Below are positions 51,101-59,714 of a DNA stretch of 61,637 nucleotides, in pieces. The stretch is from assembly GCA_025353905.1 (NCBI GenBank), contig JANXNW010000176.1:1-61637 (forward strand), given 5' to 3'. The DNA is from Hymenobacter sp. (lineage in GTDB: Bacteria; Bacteroidota; Bacteroidia; Cytophagales; Hymenobacteraceae). A program made the position numbers and the translations under genes. Under the pieces are notes generated by a model. The model made no database searches. It was not told the DNA's origin and saw nothing but the letters and a program-made list of their open reading frames with translations. Position 1 is the stretch's first letter. The number at the start of each line of letters is the position of its first letter.

Positions 51101-51304
51101 GGTGCCGTTATTAGTGCCCTTCACGAGCACGTTCACGCCGGGCAGCGCGGTGCGGTCGGTGGCCTGCCGCACCGTGCCGGTAACGGTGCCGCCCGCCGGG
51201 GAAGGTGTTTGAGCTTGCGCGGCGGGTGTGGTCTGGGCGTGGCCGGGTGGGGCCAGCAATCCGCCCGGCAGCAGGGCCAGGCACAGCCAGTACGTTTTTC
51301 TCAT
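48122..51304 (-). CDS. SusC/RagA-family TonB-linked outer-membrane transporter
   Basis: The outer-membrane TonB-dependent channel imports the ligand captured by its SusD partner. The 1060-residue protein has a signal peptide (MRKTYWLCLALLPGGLLAPPGHAQ). An N-terminal carboxypeptidase-regulatory-like domain (about 38-108, TVTGTVRQATDRTALPGVNVLVKG) is followed by the plug with VVLGYGIKQAQRDIVTSV, NLVNALQGKVAGVNI and the SusC signature IIIRGGTSLDGNNQPLFVVDG, then a 22-strand barrel ending with an aromatic residue (GVDMGLRVNF). No STN domain is present, so it is not of the FecA-like sigma-signalling type. It leads the susC-susD operon. Confidence 0.96.
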   Translation of the reverse strand: MRKTYWLCLALLPGGLLAPPGHAQTTPAAQAQTPSPAGGTVTGTVRQATDRTALPGVNVLVKGTNNGTATDGAGHFSLSGVPAGATLVFSFVGYTSLERRAEGDVLDITLVANASDLDEVVVLGYGIKQAQRDIVTSVQEVKSKDIIDSRQTNLVNALQGKVAGVNITSSGGGAGEGASIIIRGGTSLDGNNQPLFVVDGMIMDNSSFAESSAPGGGSDFNGLLGRSVGAANRAGDINPEDIASITVLKGPAAAALYGLNAANGAVVITTKKGVAGRTQLNVRSQYSVDEVSRLPKMQSQFGQGSGGVADPTTRSSWGPAFAPGQPVYDNLGEFFRKGNTYQNFVNMSGGSDKASFFASASNLRQTGVVPSSNFDKTTVRISGMAQISPQVSISGSAQYLNSGGLRPLQGDGLFGSSGGFLLSLLNWPRNDRTSDYLNPDGRRRRLVPAGDIEADADNPYWTVLNNPQTDRTNRFIGNVIFSASPTKWLTLSHNIGTDMYTTRSQSVRAVGTSQAGSQDGGIAQTVEQSRLTTATTLATFTHSFGERVRGSLILGNTIEENRNEAVDYIGLIFQNPNFVGLNNTVNRNALQRDATRHLIGNFARLSTTIFDQFIVELQARYDKSSTLPRPDEGKIFGKGFLYGSAAAGYEFTKILGLDQNPILNYGKVRASVAEVGRDTGPYRVVSPLTSNTYIGGGFRNGFFGSNAILKPERTRTYEVGMNLQFLKNRLTLDVNYYRSRTTDQLIAPRVSQATGFILQYINGGVVTNEGQEVSLYGSPVRTASGFNWDIGANFYHNTNTTESLPVPLTVVYQSDTYVTDVHQGAAFPGRPITGIATTDFDRVKDPNSPAFGQVIIGADGYPTANSTLIYGGNRAPRYTLQVTNTVTYQGLSLTGLLDFRVGGVVVNGNDWFQTGNGTAVRTADRGQQTVFGGVVAQRGASGDVTYVPNTQSVPLTQAYYQNVLSQVGTAFIEDGSWTRLRYVALSYALPTQWIGGPASFLKGVELSVTGRNLLLRTKYSGADPETATAGAGVRGGGSGGIEYGNIPATRGVDMGLRVNF

Positions 51305-51527
51305 GTGAGAGAGGGAGAGGAAGAGTGAAGAATGAGGGATAGAAAACTGAAAAACAAGCCGCTAAGCGCCGCGTCTGAACGTCAAAGGTGCGCATATTTT
51401 CGCCAATAACTGTCGGAAAAAGATATATTTACCTAAAATATTGACGAGTAGGTTATTGAAGGGTCCATTCGGCAGGTGAGCTTATGCGGGCAGCGCTGAG
51501 CATGCGCGTTGTTCCGGCCCACTTGTC

Positions 51528-51791
51528 TCAGCCCTCCCGCGACACCGACCGGATGACCTGATACAGGGCCAGAAATATCCCGCCCAGCGTCAGGCTAATC
51601 GTGAACCACGGCGTGTGGGGCCGAAAATGCCCGTCGAGCCAGACGCCCGCCCAGGTGCTGAGGCCGATGATGGCCGCCATCTGCACGGCGATGCCCGAGT
51701 ATTTGGCCAGCGCCGAGCGGTCGGAGGCATCGCCGTTTTTGGGGTCGTCGGCGGGCGTGTTGGGCGGGGCGGGCGGCGGAGTCTGGCTCAT
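51528..51791 (-). CDS. atpZ: AtpZ/AtpI family protein
   Basis: The 87-residue membrane protein has two transmembrane helices, near 36-54 (QMAAIIGLSTWAGVWLDG) and 63-81 (TISLTLGGIFLALYQVI), after a Pro-rich N-terminus. The YSGIAVQMAAIIGLSTWAGVWLD...PWFTISLTLGGIFLALY pattern matches AtpZ/AtpI, accessory proteins of the F-type ATP synthase implicated in c-ring assembly or cation supply. The usual atp operon is not visible downstream (the next minus-strand gene is susC). The start at 51791 is divergent from sprE. Confidence 0.88.
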   Translation of the reverse strand: MSQTPPPAPPNTPADDPKNGDASDRSALAKYSGIAVQMAAIIGLSTWAGVWLDGHFRPHTPWFTISLTLGGIFLALYQVIRSVSREG

Positions 51792-51971
51792 GCGAAAGCG
51801 GCGGGCGAAGTGGGGCGCGCAAGCTACGGCCCGCGTCAGATGTGCTTCGGCTGCGCTTCGGGCGGGGCGGGCGTAATTTTACGGAATGGCCGGCGTTACG
51901 GGGCCGGCGGGGCCACCCGAAACCGGCCGCGCCAGTCGCCAAGGCTCCATTCACCAGCTTGTTTTTTGACG

Positions 51972-54900
51972 TTGAAGCCTGCCTTGCTCCTGAGTTTTTG
52001 CCGGTGCTGGCTGCTGGCCGCGTTGGGGCTGGGCGCGGTCGCGTGCGCCTCCGATAAGTCGTTGGTCAGCCACAAGCTCAACAACATCGCCGCGCGCGAC
52101 AACGGCTTTTTCCTGGCCCGCGAGAAGCTCGCCGAAGTCGAGGGTACGCTTTACCAAGGCCGGCTCAACGACTACAACCGGGTGCTGCCGCTCTTCCCCA
52201 CCCTCGACAGCACGAGCGTACGCGCCGGCCGCGGCGATTTGAACGACATCATCAAGAAAGCCTCGCTGCCGATTCAGCACCGGCCGGGCTCCGACTGGAC
52301 CGACGACGCGTACCTGCTCGTGGGCTGGTCCCGGTTTTATAAGATGGAGTTCGACGACGCCGTGCTCACGTTCAAGTACGTGAACAGCACCAGCAAGGAC
52401 GATTTTGCCAAGCAGGCGGCGCTGATTGGGCTGTTGCGCACTTTCCTCATTACCAAGCAGCTCGACAACGCGAAGGCCGTGTCGGACGTGCTCGAAAAGG
52501 AAATCGGCCTGCCCAAAGACGCGCGCGAGCTGTTTCTGGCCCGGGCCGATTTTTACCTGCAGACCGGCGAGCCCGAGCAGGCCATCGCCCAGCTCGAACG
52601 GGCCGTGCCGCTGATTCCGCTCAAGAACGAGCGCTCGCGGACGCGCTTCATCCTGGCCCAGCTCTACCAGCAGCAGGGCCAATCCAAGGAAGCAGCCGCG
52701 CAGCTCAACCAGATTCTGAGCCACAACCCGCCCTACGAGCTGGATTTTCAGAGCAAGCTGCTGCTCGGCCACGTCTCGGATTTGCAGGACCCCAAGAGCC
52801 AGGCGCGGCTGGACAAGTATTTTGCCGGCCTGCTGAAAGACCCCAAAAACAAGGAGTACCGCGACAAAATCTACTACGAGATGGGCCGGGTGCAGTACCG
52901 GCAAAAGCACTACGCCGACGCGCTGGCTTTGCTGGGCAAGTCGGCCCACATCGGCGGCCCCAACCGCTCGCAGAAGGGCTACACGTATCTGCTGGCCGGG
53001 CGCATCTGCTACGAGAACCTGCAGAAGTACCCGTTGGCGGCCGCCTACTACGACAGCACCGTGCAGGCCATGCCGAAGGATAATCCGCTCTACGCCGCCA
53101 TTCAGGAGCGGGCGGGTGTTCTGAAGGAGTTCGCCAAAAACTACGTCGTCATCCAAACCCAGGACAGCCTGCAGGCCCTGACCCGCCTGCCCGAAACCGA
53201 GCTCAACGCCCGCCTCACCCGCTACGCCGTCGCCGCCCTGGAGGCCAAACGCCTGGCCGACGCGAAAGCCGCCGCTCAGCAAAAAGCCCTGGCCCAGCAG
53301 CGCGAGCAGCAAGGCCGCGCCGGGGCGGGCACGGGCGTGGGTGGTAGCAGCCCGGCCAGCCAGCCGAGCGCGCTCAGCGGTAATCAGCGCGATATTTCCA
53401 ACCCCAATGCTTTCGACCCCAGCAACGCGGGCGCGGGTAGCGGGCTCTGGTATTTTGATAATCCCGGTACGCTTAGCTCGGCCCGGAGCGACTTTGTTCG
53501 CCTCTGGGGCGACCGCAAGCTGCAAGATAACTGGCGCACGGTGAGCGCGCCCAACACGGCGGCTGGCGGCGCCGCACCGCCCGTGGCCGGCCAGCCCGGT
53601 AACAACGGCGGTGCCGGCGGCGGCAAACCCGGCGACCCGGCCGCCGCCGTCATCGACCCGCTCGCCGCCCAGCGCGACCTCGTAGTCGTGTACCGCCAGA
53701 GCCTGCCCGACTCACCGCCCAAGCTCGAAGCGTCGGACCGGCTCATTGAGGCGGCCCAGTACGCGCTGGGCGGTATTTACAAGGAGCAGCTGCAAGAGCC
53801 CCAGCGCGGCTACGATACCTACGCCGCCCAGGTGGCCCGCTACCCGCGCGGCGCGCACGCCGCCGATGCGGACTACCTGCTCTACCTCTACTACAAAGAG
53901 CTGCCCGACCCGGCCAAAGCCGCTGGCTACGCGGCCGCCTTGCAGCGCGAGTTTCCAAATTCGACCTACGCCAAGCTGCTCGCCGACCCGCTCTTCCGCG
54001 AGCACGAGCGGGCGCTGCACGTGGCCGTCGTCGCCCGGCTCGATTCGGCGTTCGCGCTCTACAAAGACCAGTTTTTTACGAAGGCCAAAGCCGCCGTGGC
54101 CCGCCTGGAGCGCGCCTACCCGAAGCACGACCTGCTCGACCGGGTGGCGTACCTGAAGCTGTTGCTGGCCCTGCGCACCCAGCCGCCCCCGGCCGCGCGG
54201 GCCAGCGTAGCGCAGTTTATCAAGGACTTCCCCGATAGTCCGCTGGCCGGGCAGGCGCGCACGTTGGCCGGTGCGTACCAGAAAGCCGAGACCGGGCAAT
54301 TGGCCGGCGCGCTGGCCTCGACCGAGCCGCCCCGCGTGTCGCAGTTCCGGCCGGGTGAGGTGGACAACCGCGTCCGTATCCTCTACGACGGCGTGAACGA
54401 CAACGGCGCGCCCGCGCCGGTGGTCGCGCCGCCCGCGCCTCCGGGCAACCCCCAGCCCGCGCCCAATGCGGATAAACCCGCCGAAAAGCCCGGTGCCGCG
54501 CCGGCTGGCGCGCAGCCAGCTAGCCCGCCTGCTTCGGTCAATGGCGGCGCGTCCCCATCTAGTCCGGCTACTCCGACTACTCCGGCGGGCACGACAGTCC
54601 CGCCCGCTGCGCCCGGTGCCAGTGCGGCTGCGGCTGACGGCGGCGCTCCAGCCGCCGCCGCGCCCACTGCCGCGGCCGCCGCTACGCCCGCACCTGCCTC
54701 CGCGCCGGCCGTGGCCTACGCCACTGAGCTGAGCGCGGCCCACGCGGTGGTGCTGCTGTACCCGGCTGGCCAGCCGCCCGTGGCGAATCTGGCGGCCCAG
54801 CTCGGCGGCTACAACGGCAAGTTCTTCGGGGCTGATAATCTGCGGGTGCTGCCGGCTCAGCCGCTGGGTGCGGGCCAGGAGGCCGTGGTGGTACGCGCTT

Positions 54901-55088
54901 TGCCGGGGGCTAAGGTCGCCCGCACCTACGCCATCCGGCTGCGCGGGCCGCAGTCGCCGCTGGGTCGCCTGCGCGGGCAGGGCTACCAGGTGCTGCTCAT
55001 CAGCCTCGCCAACCTGGCCCTGCTGCAACAAAGCGGCGGCGATGTGGCCGGCTATCAGCAATTTTTCCAGCAGGTTTACCCCCAGTAG
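51972..55088 (+). CDS. sprE: T9SS/gliding lipoprotein SprE (PorW-like), TPR repeats
   Basis: SprE is a periplasmic, outer-membrane-anchored component needed for type IX secretion and gliding. The 1038-residue protein starts at a TTG (51972) with a lipoprotein signal ending GLGAVAC (lipid Cys25); longer in-frame starts would put Ala/Arg-rich sequence before it. TPR-like helices fill about 60-560 (LVGWSRFYKMEFDDAVLTFKYV, ARELFLARADFYLQTGEPEQAIAQLERAVPL, ERSRTRFILAQLYQQQGQSKEAAAQLNQIL). The C-terminal part has LIEAAQYALGGIYKEQLQEP. A Pro/Ala/Ser-rich linker of about 110 residues (about 810-920) precedes the last domain (AVVLLYPAGQPP to FFQQVYPQ). Its identity fits GldM/GldN nearby. Confidence 0.85.
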   Translation: MKPALLLSFCRCWLLAALGLGAVACASDKSLVSHKLNNIAARDNGFFLAREKLAEVEGTLYQGRLNDYNRVLPLFPTLDSTSVRAGRGDLNDIIKKASLPIQHRPGSDWTDDAYLLVGWSRFYKMEFDDAVLTFKYVNSTSKDDFAKQAALIGLLRTFLITKQLDNAKAVSDVLEKEIGLPKDARELFLARADFYLQTGEPEQAIAQLERAVPLIPLKNERSRTRFILAQLYQQQGQSKEAAAQLNQILSHNPPYELDFQSKLLLGHVSDLQDPKSQARLDKYFAGLLKDPKNKEYRDKIYYEMGRVQYRQKHYADALALLGKSAHIGGPNRSQKGYTYLLAGRICYENLQKYPLAAAYYDSTVQAMPKDNPLYAAIQERAGVLKEFAKNYVVIQTQDSLQALTRLPETELNARLTRYAVAALEAKRLADAKAAAQQKALAQQREQQGRAGAGTGVGGSSPASQPSALSGNQRDISNPNAFDPSNAGAGSGLWYFDNPGTLSSARSDFVRLWGDRKLQDNWRTVSAPNTAAGGAAPPVAGQPGNNGGAGGGKPGDPAAAVIDPLAAQRDLVVVYRQSLPDSPPKLEASDRLIEAAQYALGGIYKEQLQEPQRGYDTYAAQVARYPRGAHAADADYLLYLYYKELPDPAKAAGYAAALQREFPNSTYAKLLADPLFREHERALHVAVVARLDSAFALYKDQFFTKAKAAVARLERAYPKHDLLDRVAYLKLLLALRTQPPPAARASVAQFIKDFPDSPLAGQARTLAGAYQKAETGQLAGALASTEPPRVSQFRPGEVDNRVRILYDGVNDNGAPAPVVAPPAPPGNPQPAPNADKPAEKPGAAPAGAQPASPPASVNGGASPSSPATPTTPAGTTVPPAAPGASAAAADGGAPAAAAPTAAAAATPAPASAPAVAYATELSAAHAVVLLYPAGQPPVANLAAQLGGYNGKFFGADNLRVLPAQPLGAGQEAVVVRALPGAKVARTYAIRLRGPQSPLGRLRGQGYQVLLISLANLALLQQSGGDVAGYQQFFQQVYPQ

Positions 55089-55137
55089 CTTTGCGGTATG
55101 AAGGGCGCGGTGCGAATTGCGCTTGCCCGTTTCGTCG

Positions 55138-55239
55138 GTCATTGCAAGCGCAGCGAAGCAATCGCCCCTGTTCAGCCGCGTCTGACGAGCTTAGCAGCGG
55201 ACTGAACAGGTGCGATTGCTCCGCTGCGCTCGCAATGAC
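55138..55239. repeat. Imperfect inverted repeat GTCATTGC...CAATCGC...GTTCAG
   Basis: The left arm 55138-55177 and right arm 55198-55239 are imperfect complements with outer ends GTCATTGC and GCAATGAC. The words AGCGCAGCGAAGCAATCG are shared with a repeat known widely in bacterial intergenic DNA. It lies between sprE and the PBP1A gene. Confidence 0.85.
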
Positions 55240-55302
55240 GGGCGTTATTTGACCCAGCAAAAAACAACCAACAATCAGCCACCAACAACCAACAACCCAA
55301 CT

Positions 55303-57657
55303 ATGCCCACGCTTCCTCCCCGCCCCACGCGCGCACCCATTCCGGCCCGGCGGGGGCCGGCGCCGGCCCGGCCGGGCCGCTTCCGGGGTTTCGTGCGGAC
55401 GCTGTGGCTGCTGACGGTGGGCGGCGCGCTTGGGCTGGGCGCGTGGGTGCTGGCCGTGAATACCAATGCGGGCAACCTGTTCGGGCGAATGCCCAATCTG
55501 CGGACGCTCGAAAATCCGCGCTCCGAGCTGGCCTCGGAGGTGTACTCGGCCGACGGGGTGCTGCTGGGCAAGTATTTTCGCGAAAACCGGACGCCGGTAG
55601 ACTACGAAGACCTGCCCCAGAACGTGATTGACGCGCTCATCGCTACTGAGGACGTGCGCTTTGAGCAGCATTCGGGCATCGACCCCAAAAGCATCGCGCG
55701 GGCCGTGGCCGGGCTGGGGCGCGGCGGCGGCGGCTCCACGCTCTCGCAGCAGGTGGCCAAGGTACTCTTCCGTACCCGCGACGACCTGAGCGACGGCGCC
55801 TGGAACGGGCCCGGCAAGCTCGGCCTGCTCATCATCAAAACCAAGGAATGGCTGCTGGCCGTGCGCCTGGAGCGCAGCTATACCAAGCGCGAAATCCTGC
55901 GCATGTACCTCAATACGGTAGACTTCGGCTCGAACGCGTTCGGCATCAACACGGCGGCGAAAACGTTTTTCAACAAAAAACCGCTCGACCTGACCACGCC
56001 CGAAGCGGCCACGCTGGTGGGCATCGTGAACGCGCCTTCGCGCTTCAGTCCCGCTGCCCACCCGGTCCGCTCGAAACGCCGTCGCAACTGGGTGCTCCAG
56101 CAGATGAGCAAGGCCGGCTACTTGCCCGTAGCCCAGATGCAAAAAGATACCGCCGGGACTATCCGCCTGCATTATTCGGTCGAAAGCCCCAGCCAGGGCC
56201 TGGCCCCGTACTTCCGTTCGGAGGTGGCCAAAAGCCTGGCCGGCTGGGCCAAAGACAACGACAAGGACCTCTACGCCGATGGCCTGAAAATCTACACCAC
56301 CCTGGATTCTCGCCTGCAGGCCGCCGCCGAGAAGTCGGTGGCCGAGCACCTGGCCTTGCAGCAAAAGTGGTTTTCGGCCCACTGGAAAGGCCAACTCCCG
56401 TGGCGCGACGAGAACGGCCGCGTCATTCCGCAGTTTTTGGAAACGGCCATGCGCCGCACCCAGCGCTACAAGTCGCTGATGAACCAGTACGACGGCAACC
56501 GCGACTCGGTGAACTACTACCTGCGCAAGAAATACCCGATGACGGTTTTCAGTTGGCAGGGCGAGAAGGAGGTTACGATGTCGCCGATGGACTCGCTGGC
56601 CTACTACAAGCGGTATTTGCAGGCGGGTTTTCTGGCCGTCAATCCGCTCAACGGCTACGTGCGGGCCTGGGTAGGCGGGGCCAATTTCAAGTTTTTCAAG
56701 TTCGACCACGTGCGCCAGGGCAAGCGCCAGCCGGGCTCCACATTCAAGCCGTTCGTGTACACGGCCGCCATCGACCAGGGCTACTCGCCCTGCTTTCCGC
56801 GGCCCGACATTGCCACCACTTTCCCCGGCGAAGCCGGGCGCGCACCCTACACGCCCCACAATTTCGAGGGCGTTTTTTCGGGGCGCGTGTTTACGCTGCG
56901 CCAAGCGCTGGCGCGGAGTATGAACTCGATTACGGGCTGGCTCGTGTACAAGCTCGGGCCGGAAACGGTAGTGGCTTACGCCAAGCGCATGGGCATCAGC
57001 TCGCCGATTGATGCGGTGCCCTCGGTGGGTTTCGGCTCTTCTGATTGCAGTATTTTCGAGCTCGTGGGCGCGTACGGGACCTTCGTCAATAAGGGTGTCT
57101 GGACAGGGCCGCTGCTGGTGACGCGCATCGAGGACCGCCACGGTAACGAGCTGCGCCACTTCGTGGCCCAAACCAAAGAGGCACTCAGCGAAGAAACTGC
57201 CTACGTGATGACCAACATGCTGCAAGCCAGCACCACCGACCCCGGCGGCACGAGCACCGTGCTGCACCAGGGCTTTAAATTCCCGTTTCAAATCGGGGCC
57301 AAAACCGGCACCACCTCCAACTACTCCGATGCCTGGTTCATGGGCCTCACCCCGAACCTGGTCTGCGGCATGTGGATTGGCGGCGAAGACCGCAGCATCC
57401 ACTTTCGCACCGGCTCCTACGGCCAGGGGGCACGCCTGGCCCTGCCGCTCTACGGCTTGTTCATGCAGAAAGCGCTCAAAAACAAAGGCAGCGACGTGGA
57501 CGTGGATACCCGCCCTTTCCCCGCGCCCAGCAAGCCGCTCAGCATCGAGCTCGATTGCAGCCAGTACACGGGCGGCGGCAGCCTGCGCGACACGATTCCC
57601 AACGACCAGAAACTGCCCCCACCTGTTACCAATCCGCTGGACGACCAGGAAATATAG
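55303..57657 (+). CDS. Class A penicillin-binding protein (PBP1A-type transglycosylase/transpeptidase)
   Basis: This bifunctional enzyme polymerises and cross-links peptidoglycan outside the inner membrane. The 784-residue protein has a Pro/Arg-rich cytoplasmic tail (1-30) and one transmembrane helix (about 31-51). The GT51 domain has catalytic Glu116 in EDVRF, GGSTLSQQVAK and the LERSYTKREILRMYLNTVDFGSNAFGI motif. The transpeptidase domain has Ser479-x-x-Lys482 (STFK), SMN (539-541) and KTGT (667-670). The gene starts at ATG 55303 after a repeat. Its stop TAG is followed at once by the repeat terminus ACCGCAGAT. Confidence 0.95.
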   Translation: MPTLPPRPTRAPIPARRGPAPARPGRFRGFVRTLWLLTVGGALGLGAWVLAVNTNAGNLFGRMPNLRTLENPRSELASEVYSADGVLLGKYFRENRTPVDYEDLPQNVIDALIATEDVRFEQHSGIDPKSIARAVAGLGRGGGGSTLSQQVAKVLFRTRDDLSDGAWNGPGKLGLLIIKTKEWLLAVRLERSYTKREILRMYLNTVDFGSNAFGINTAAKTFFNKKPLDLTTPEAATLVGIVNAPSRFSPAAHPVRSKRRRNWVLQQMSKAGYLPVAQMQKDTAGTIRLHYSVESPSQGLAPYFRSEVAKSLAGWAKDNDKDLYADGLKIYTTLDSRLQAAAEKSVAEHLALQQKWFSAHWKGQLPWRDENGRVIPQFLETAMRRTQRYKSLMNQYDGNRDSVNYYLRKKYPMTVFSWQGEKEVTMSPMDSLAYYKRYLQAGFLAVNPLNGYVRAWVGGANFKFFKFDHVRQGKRQPGSTFKPFVYTAAIDQGYSPCFPRPDIATTFPGEAGRAPYTPHNFEGVFSGRVFTLRQALARSMNSITGWLVYKLGPETVVAYAKRMGISSPIDAVPSVGFGSSDCSIFELVGAYGTFVNKGVWTGPLLVTRIEDRHGNELRHFVAQTKEALSEETAYVMTNMLQASTTDPGGTSTVLHQGFKFPFQIGAKTGTTSNYSDAWFMGLTPNLVCGMWIGGEDRSIHFRTGSYGQGARLALPLYGLFMQKALKNKGSDVDVDTRPFPAPSKPLSIELDCSQYTGGGSLRDTIPNDQKLPPPVTNPLDDQEI

Positions 57658-57901
57658 ACCGCAGATAATCGCAGATTTTGCAGAATGCTCGTCGGATGTT
57701 GGAACCTCGTCTGACGTTGGATTCAATCGTGCGCTCATCAATCTGCGAGTACCAACACACTTTTCGCTTTGTTCAGTTTACATTGAATCCAACGTCAGAC
57801 GAGGCTCCAACATTGAACGAGCATTCTGCAAAATCTGCGATTAAATCCAACGTCAGACGAGGCTCCAACATCCGACGAGCATTCTGCAAAATCTGCGATT
57901 A
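57658..57901. repeat. Inverted plus tandem repeat element between PBP1A and uvrC
   Basis: One copy at 57667-57723 is inverted relative to two direct 58-bp copies at 57786-57843 and 57844-57901. Each copy carries GACGAGC, GCAAAATCTGCGATT and AACGTCAGACGAGG words. The element begins ACCGCAGAT next to the PBP1A stop and ends two bases before the uvrC ATG. Confidence 0.92.
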
Positions 57902-57902
57902 A

Positions 57903-59714
57903 ATGGCTGCCTCTTCTACTCTCCAAGCGCAAATCGACCACCTGCCGCACCGGCCGGGCGTGTACAAATACTACGGCCACGGCGACGACGAGGACACGAT
58001 TATCTACGTCGGTAAGGCGATTGACTTGCGCAAGCGCGTCTCGTCGTACTTCACCAAGCAGGACCACAACAAGAAAACTCAGCAGCTGGTCAAGAATATC
58101 CGCCGCATCGAGTTCACCATCGTGGACTCGGAGTCGGATGCGTTTCTGCTCGAAAACAACCTCATTAAGCAGCACCGGCCCAAGTACAATATCCTGCTCA
58201 AGGATGGCAAGACCTACCCGTATCTGCTGCTGACCAACGAGCGGTTTCCGCGCCTGATTCCGACCCGCAACAAGCGGCCCGGCGACGGCCAGTATTTCGG
58301 CCCCTACGCCAACGTGACGGGCATGAACCTGATAGTCGAGCTGGTGCGGGCCTTGTACCCGCTGCGCACCTGCACCTATAATTTGTCGGCGGAAAACGTG
58401 GCGGCCGGCAAGTTTCGGCCGTGCCTGGAGCTGCAGCTCGGCAACTGCAAAGCCCCCTGCGTGGCCCGCGAGGACGAGGACACTTACAACGGCTACATCC
58501 AGCAAATCCGGCAGATTCTGAAAGGGGATTTGCGCCTGCCGAAGCAGTATTTCCGCGAGCGGATGACGAGCGCCGCACAGGACATGCAGTACGAGCTGGC
58601 CCACCAGTTCAAGGTCAAGCTCGACCGGCTCGAAGACTTCCAGACTAAGAGCACCATCGTCAATGCCAACCTAACGGACATCGACGTGTTCGCCATCGCC
58701 TCGAACGAGAAGGCCGCGTTCGTCACTTATTTCCGGGTGATGAACGGCTCTATTATTCTGACCCAGAACCTGGAATTGGTCAAGAAGCTCGACGAGGAAG
58801 ACGCCGAGATTCTGGCTCTGCTTGCCATGCAATTGCGTCACGAGTTCGAGAGCGAGAGCCGCGAAATCCTCAGCAACGTGGCCCTGGAGCTGCCCCTGCC
58901 GGGCGTGGCCGTGAGCGTACCCCAAATCGGCGACAAGCGCAAGCTGCTGGAGTTGGCCATTAAAAACGTGCTCTACGCCCGCAAGGAAAAGGAGAGCATG
59001 AACGAGAAAAGCAAGGACCTCAACGAGGTGCGCATCATGGAGGTCATCAAAAAAGACCTGCGCCTGACGGAGCTGCCCAAGCACATCGAGTGCTTCGACA
59101 ACTCGAACTTTCAGGGCGACAACCCGGTGGCGGCCATGGTGTGCTTTCGCAATGCGCGCCCCAGCAAGCGCGACTACCGCCACTACCACATCAAAACGGT
59201 CGTCGGTCCCGACGACTTCCAGTCGATGTACGAGGTCGTGCACCGCCGCTATCGCCGCCTCGTGGACGAGGGAGCCAGCCTGCCCCAGCTCGTGATAGTG
59301 GACGGCGGCAAGGGCCAGCTCAGCATGGCCGTCAAGGCGCTCAAAGACCTCAACCTCTGGGGCCAGATGGCGATAATCGGCATCGCCAAGCGCCTCGAAG
59401 AAATCTACGTGCCCAACGACCCGCTGCCGCTCTACATCGACAAAAAGAGCGAAAGCTTGCGCCTGTTCCAGCGCATGCGCGACGAGGTCCACCGATTCGG
59501 CATCACCTTCCACCGCTCCCTACGCGATGCGGGCACCCTCAAAACGGAGCTGACCGACGTCAAAGGCTTGGGTCCCGTCACGGCCGACAAGCTGCTCACC
59601 AAGTTTAAGTCGGTCAAGAAAATCCGCGAGCTGACCGAAGCCGAGCTTATTGGCGAGGTGGGCAAGGCGAAAGCGAAAGTGCTGCAAGCCTACTTCGCGC
59701 AACAGGAAGCGTAG
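57903..59714 (+). CDS. uvrC: UvrABC excinuclease subunit C
   Basis: UvrC makes the two incisions flanking a DNA lesion in nucleotide-excision repair. The 603-residue protein has the GIY-YIG nuclease domain at the N-terminus (GVYKYYGHGDDEDTIIYVGKAIDLRKRVSSYF, about 18-50), the cysteine region CLELQLGNCKAPC, a UVR-type middle, the RNase H-like C-terminal endonuclease domain (ECFDNSNFQGDNPVAAMVCF, VIVDGGKGQLS) and a helix-hairpin-helix pair (DVKGLGPVTADKLLTKF, EVGKAKAKVL). The ATG at 57903 follows a tandem repeat by one base. The stop TAG lies in a palindrome of the TAGAACGGAG family. Confidence 0.97.
   Translation: MAASSTLQAQIDHLPHRPGVYKYYGHGDDEDTIIYVGKAIDLRKRVSSYFTKQDHNKKTQQLVKNIRRIEFTIVDSESDAFLLENNLIKQHRPKYNILLKDGKTYPYLLLTNERFPRLIPTRNKRPGDGQYFGPYANVTGMNLIVELVRALYPLRTCTYNLSAENVAAGKFRPCLELQLGNCKAPCVAREDEDTYNGYIQQIRQILKGDLRLPKQYFRERMTSAAQDMQYELAHQFKVKLDRLEDFQTKSTIVNANLTDIDVFAIASNEKAAFVTYFRVMNGSIILTQNLELVKKLDEEDAEILALLAMQLRHEFESESREILSNVALELPLPGVAVSVPQIGDKRKLLELAIKNVLYARKEKESMNEKSKDLNEVRIMEVIKKDLRLTELPKHIECFDNSNFQGDNPVAAMVCFRNARPSKRDYRHYHIKTVVGPDDFQSMYEVVHRRYRRLVDEGASLPQLVIVDGGKGQLSMAVKALKDLNLWGQMAIIGIAKRLEEIYVPNDPLPLYIDKKSESLRLFQRMRDEVHRFGITFHRSLRDAGTLKTELTDVKGLGPVTADKLLTKFKSVKKIRELTEAELIGEVGKAKAKVLQAYFAQQEA

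Noticed and set aside
46520-51304. Classic polysaccharide utilisation locus
   Set aside because: A susC-susD pair is present, but no clear glycoside hydrolase, sensor or sigma/anti-sigma regulator adjoins it, so a full PUL is not supported.
48521-51328. Long open antisense frame (about 935 codons) opposite susC
   Set aside because: It is Arg/His/Gly-rich with no recognisable domain, and mirrors a perfect SusC gene. High GC makes long antisense frames common here.
51951-55142. Two antisense open frames (about 524 and 476 codons) opposite sprE
   Set aside because: They have biased shadow composition and no family match, while the plus strand shows a lipobox and TPR-like repeats.
55000-57741. 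Antisense open frame of about 913 codons opposite PBP1A
   Set aside because: The plus strand contains all GT51 and transpeptidase motifs; the antisense frame has none.
57658-57901. Possible CRISPR-like array before uvrC
   Set aside because: There are only two tandem 58-bp copies with no unique spacers and one inverted copy; no cas genes are in the window.
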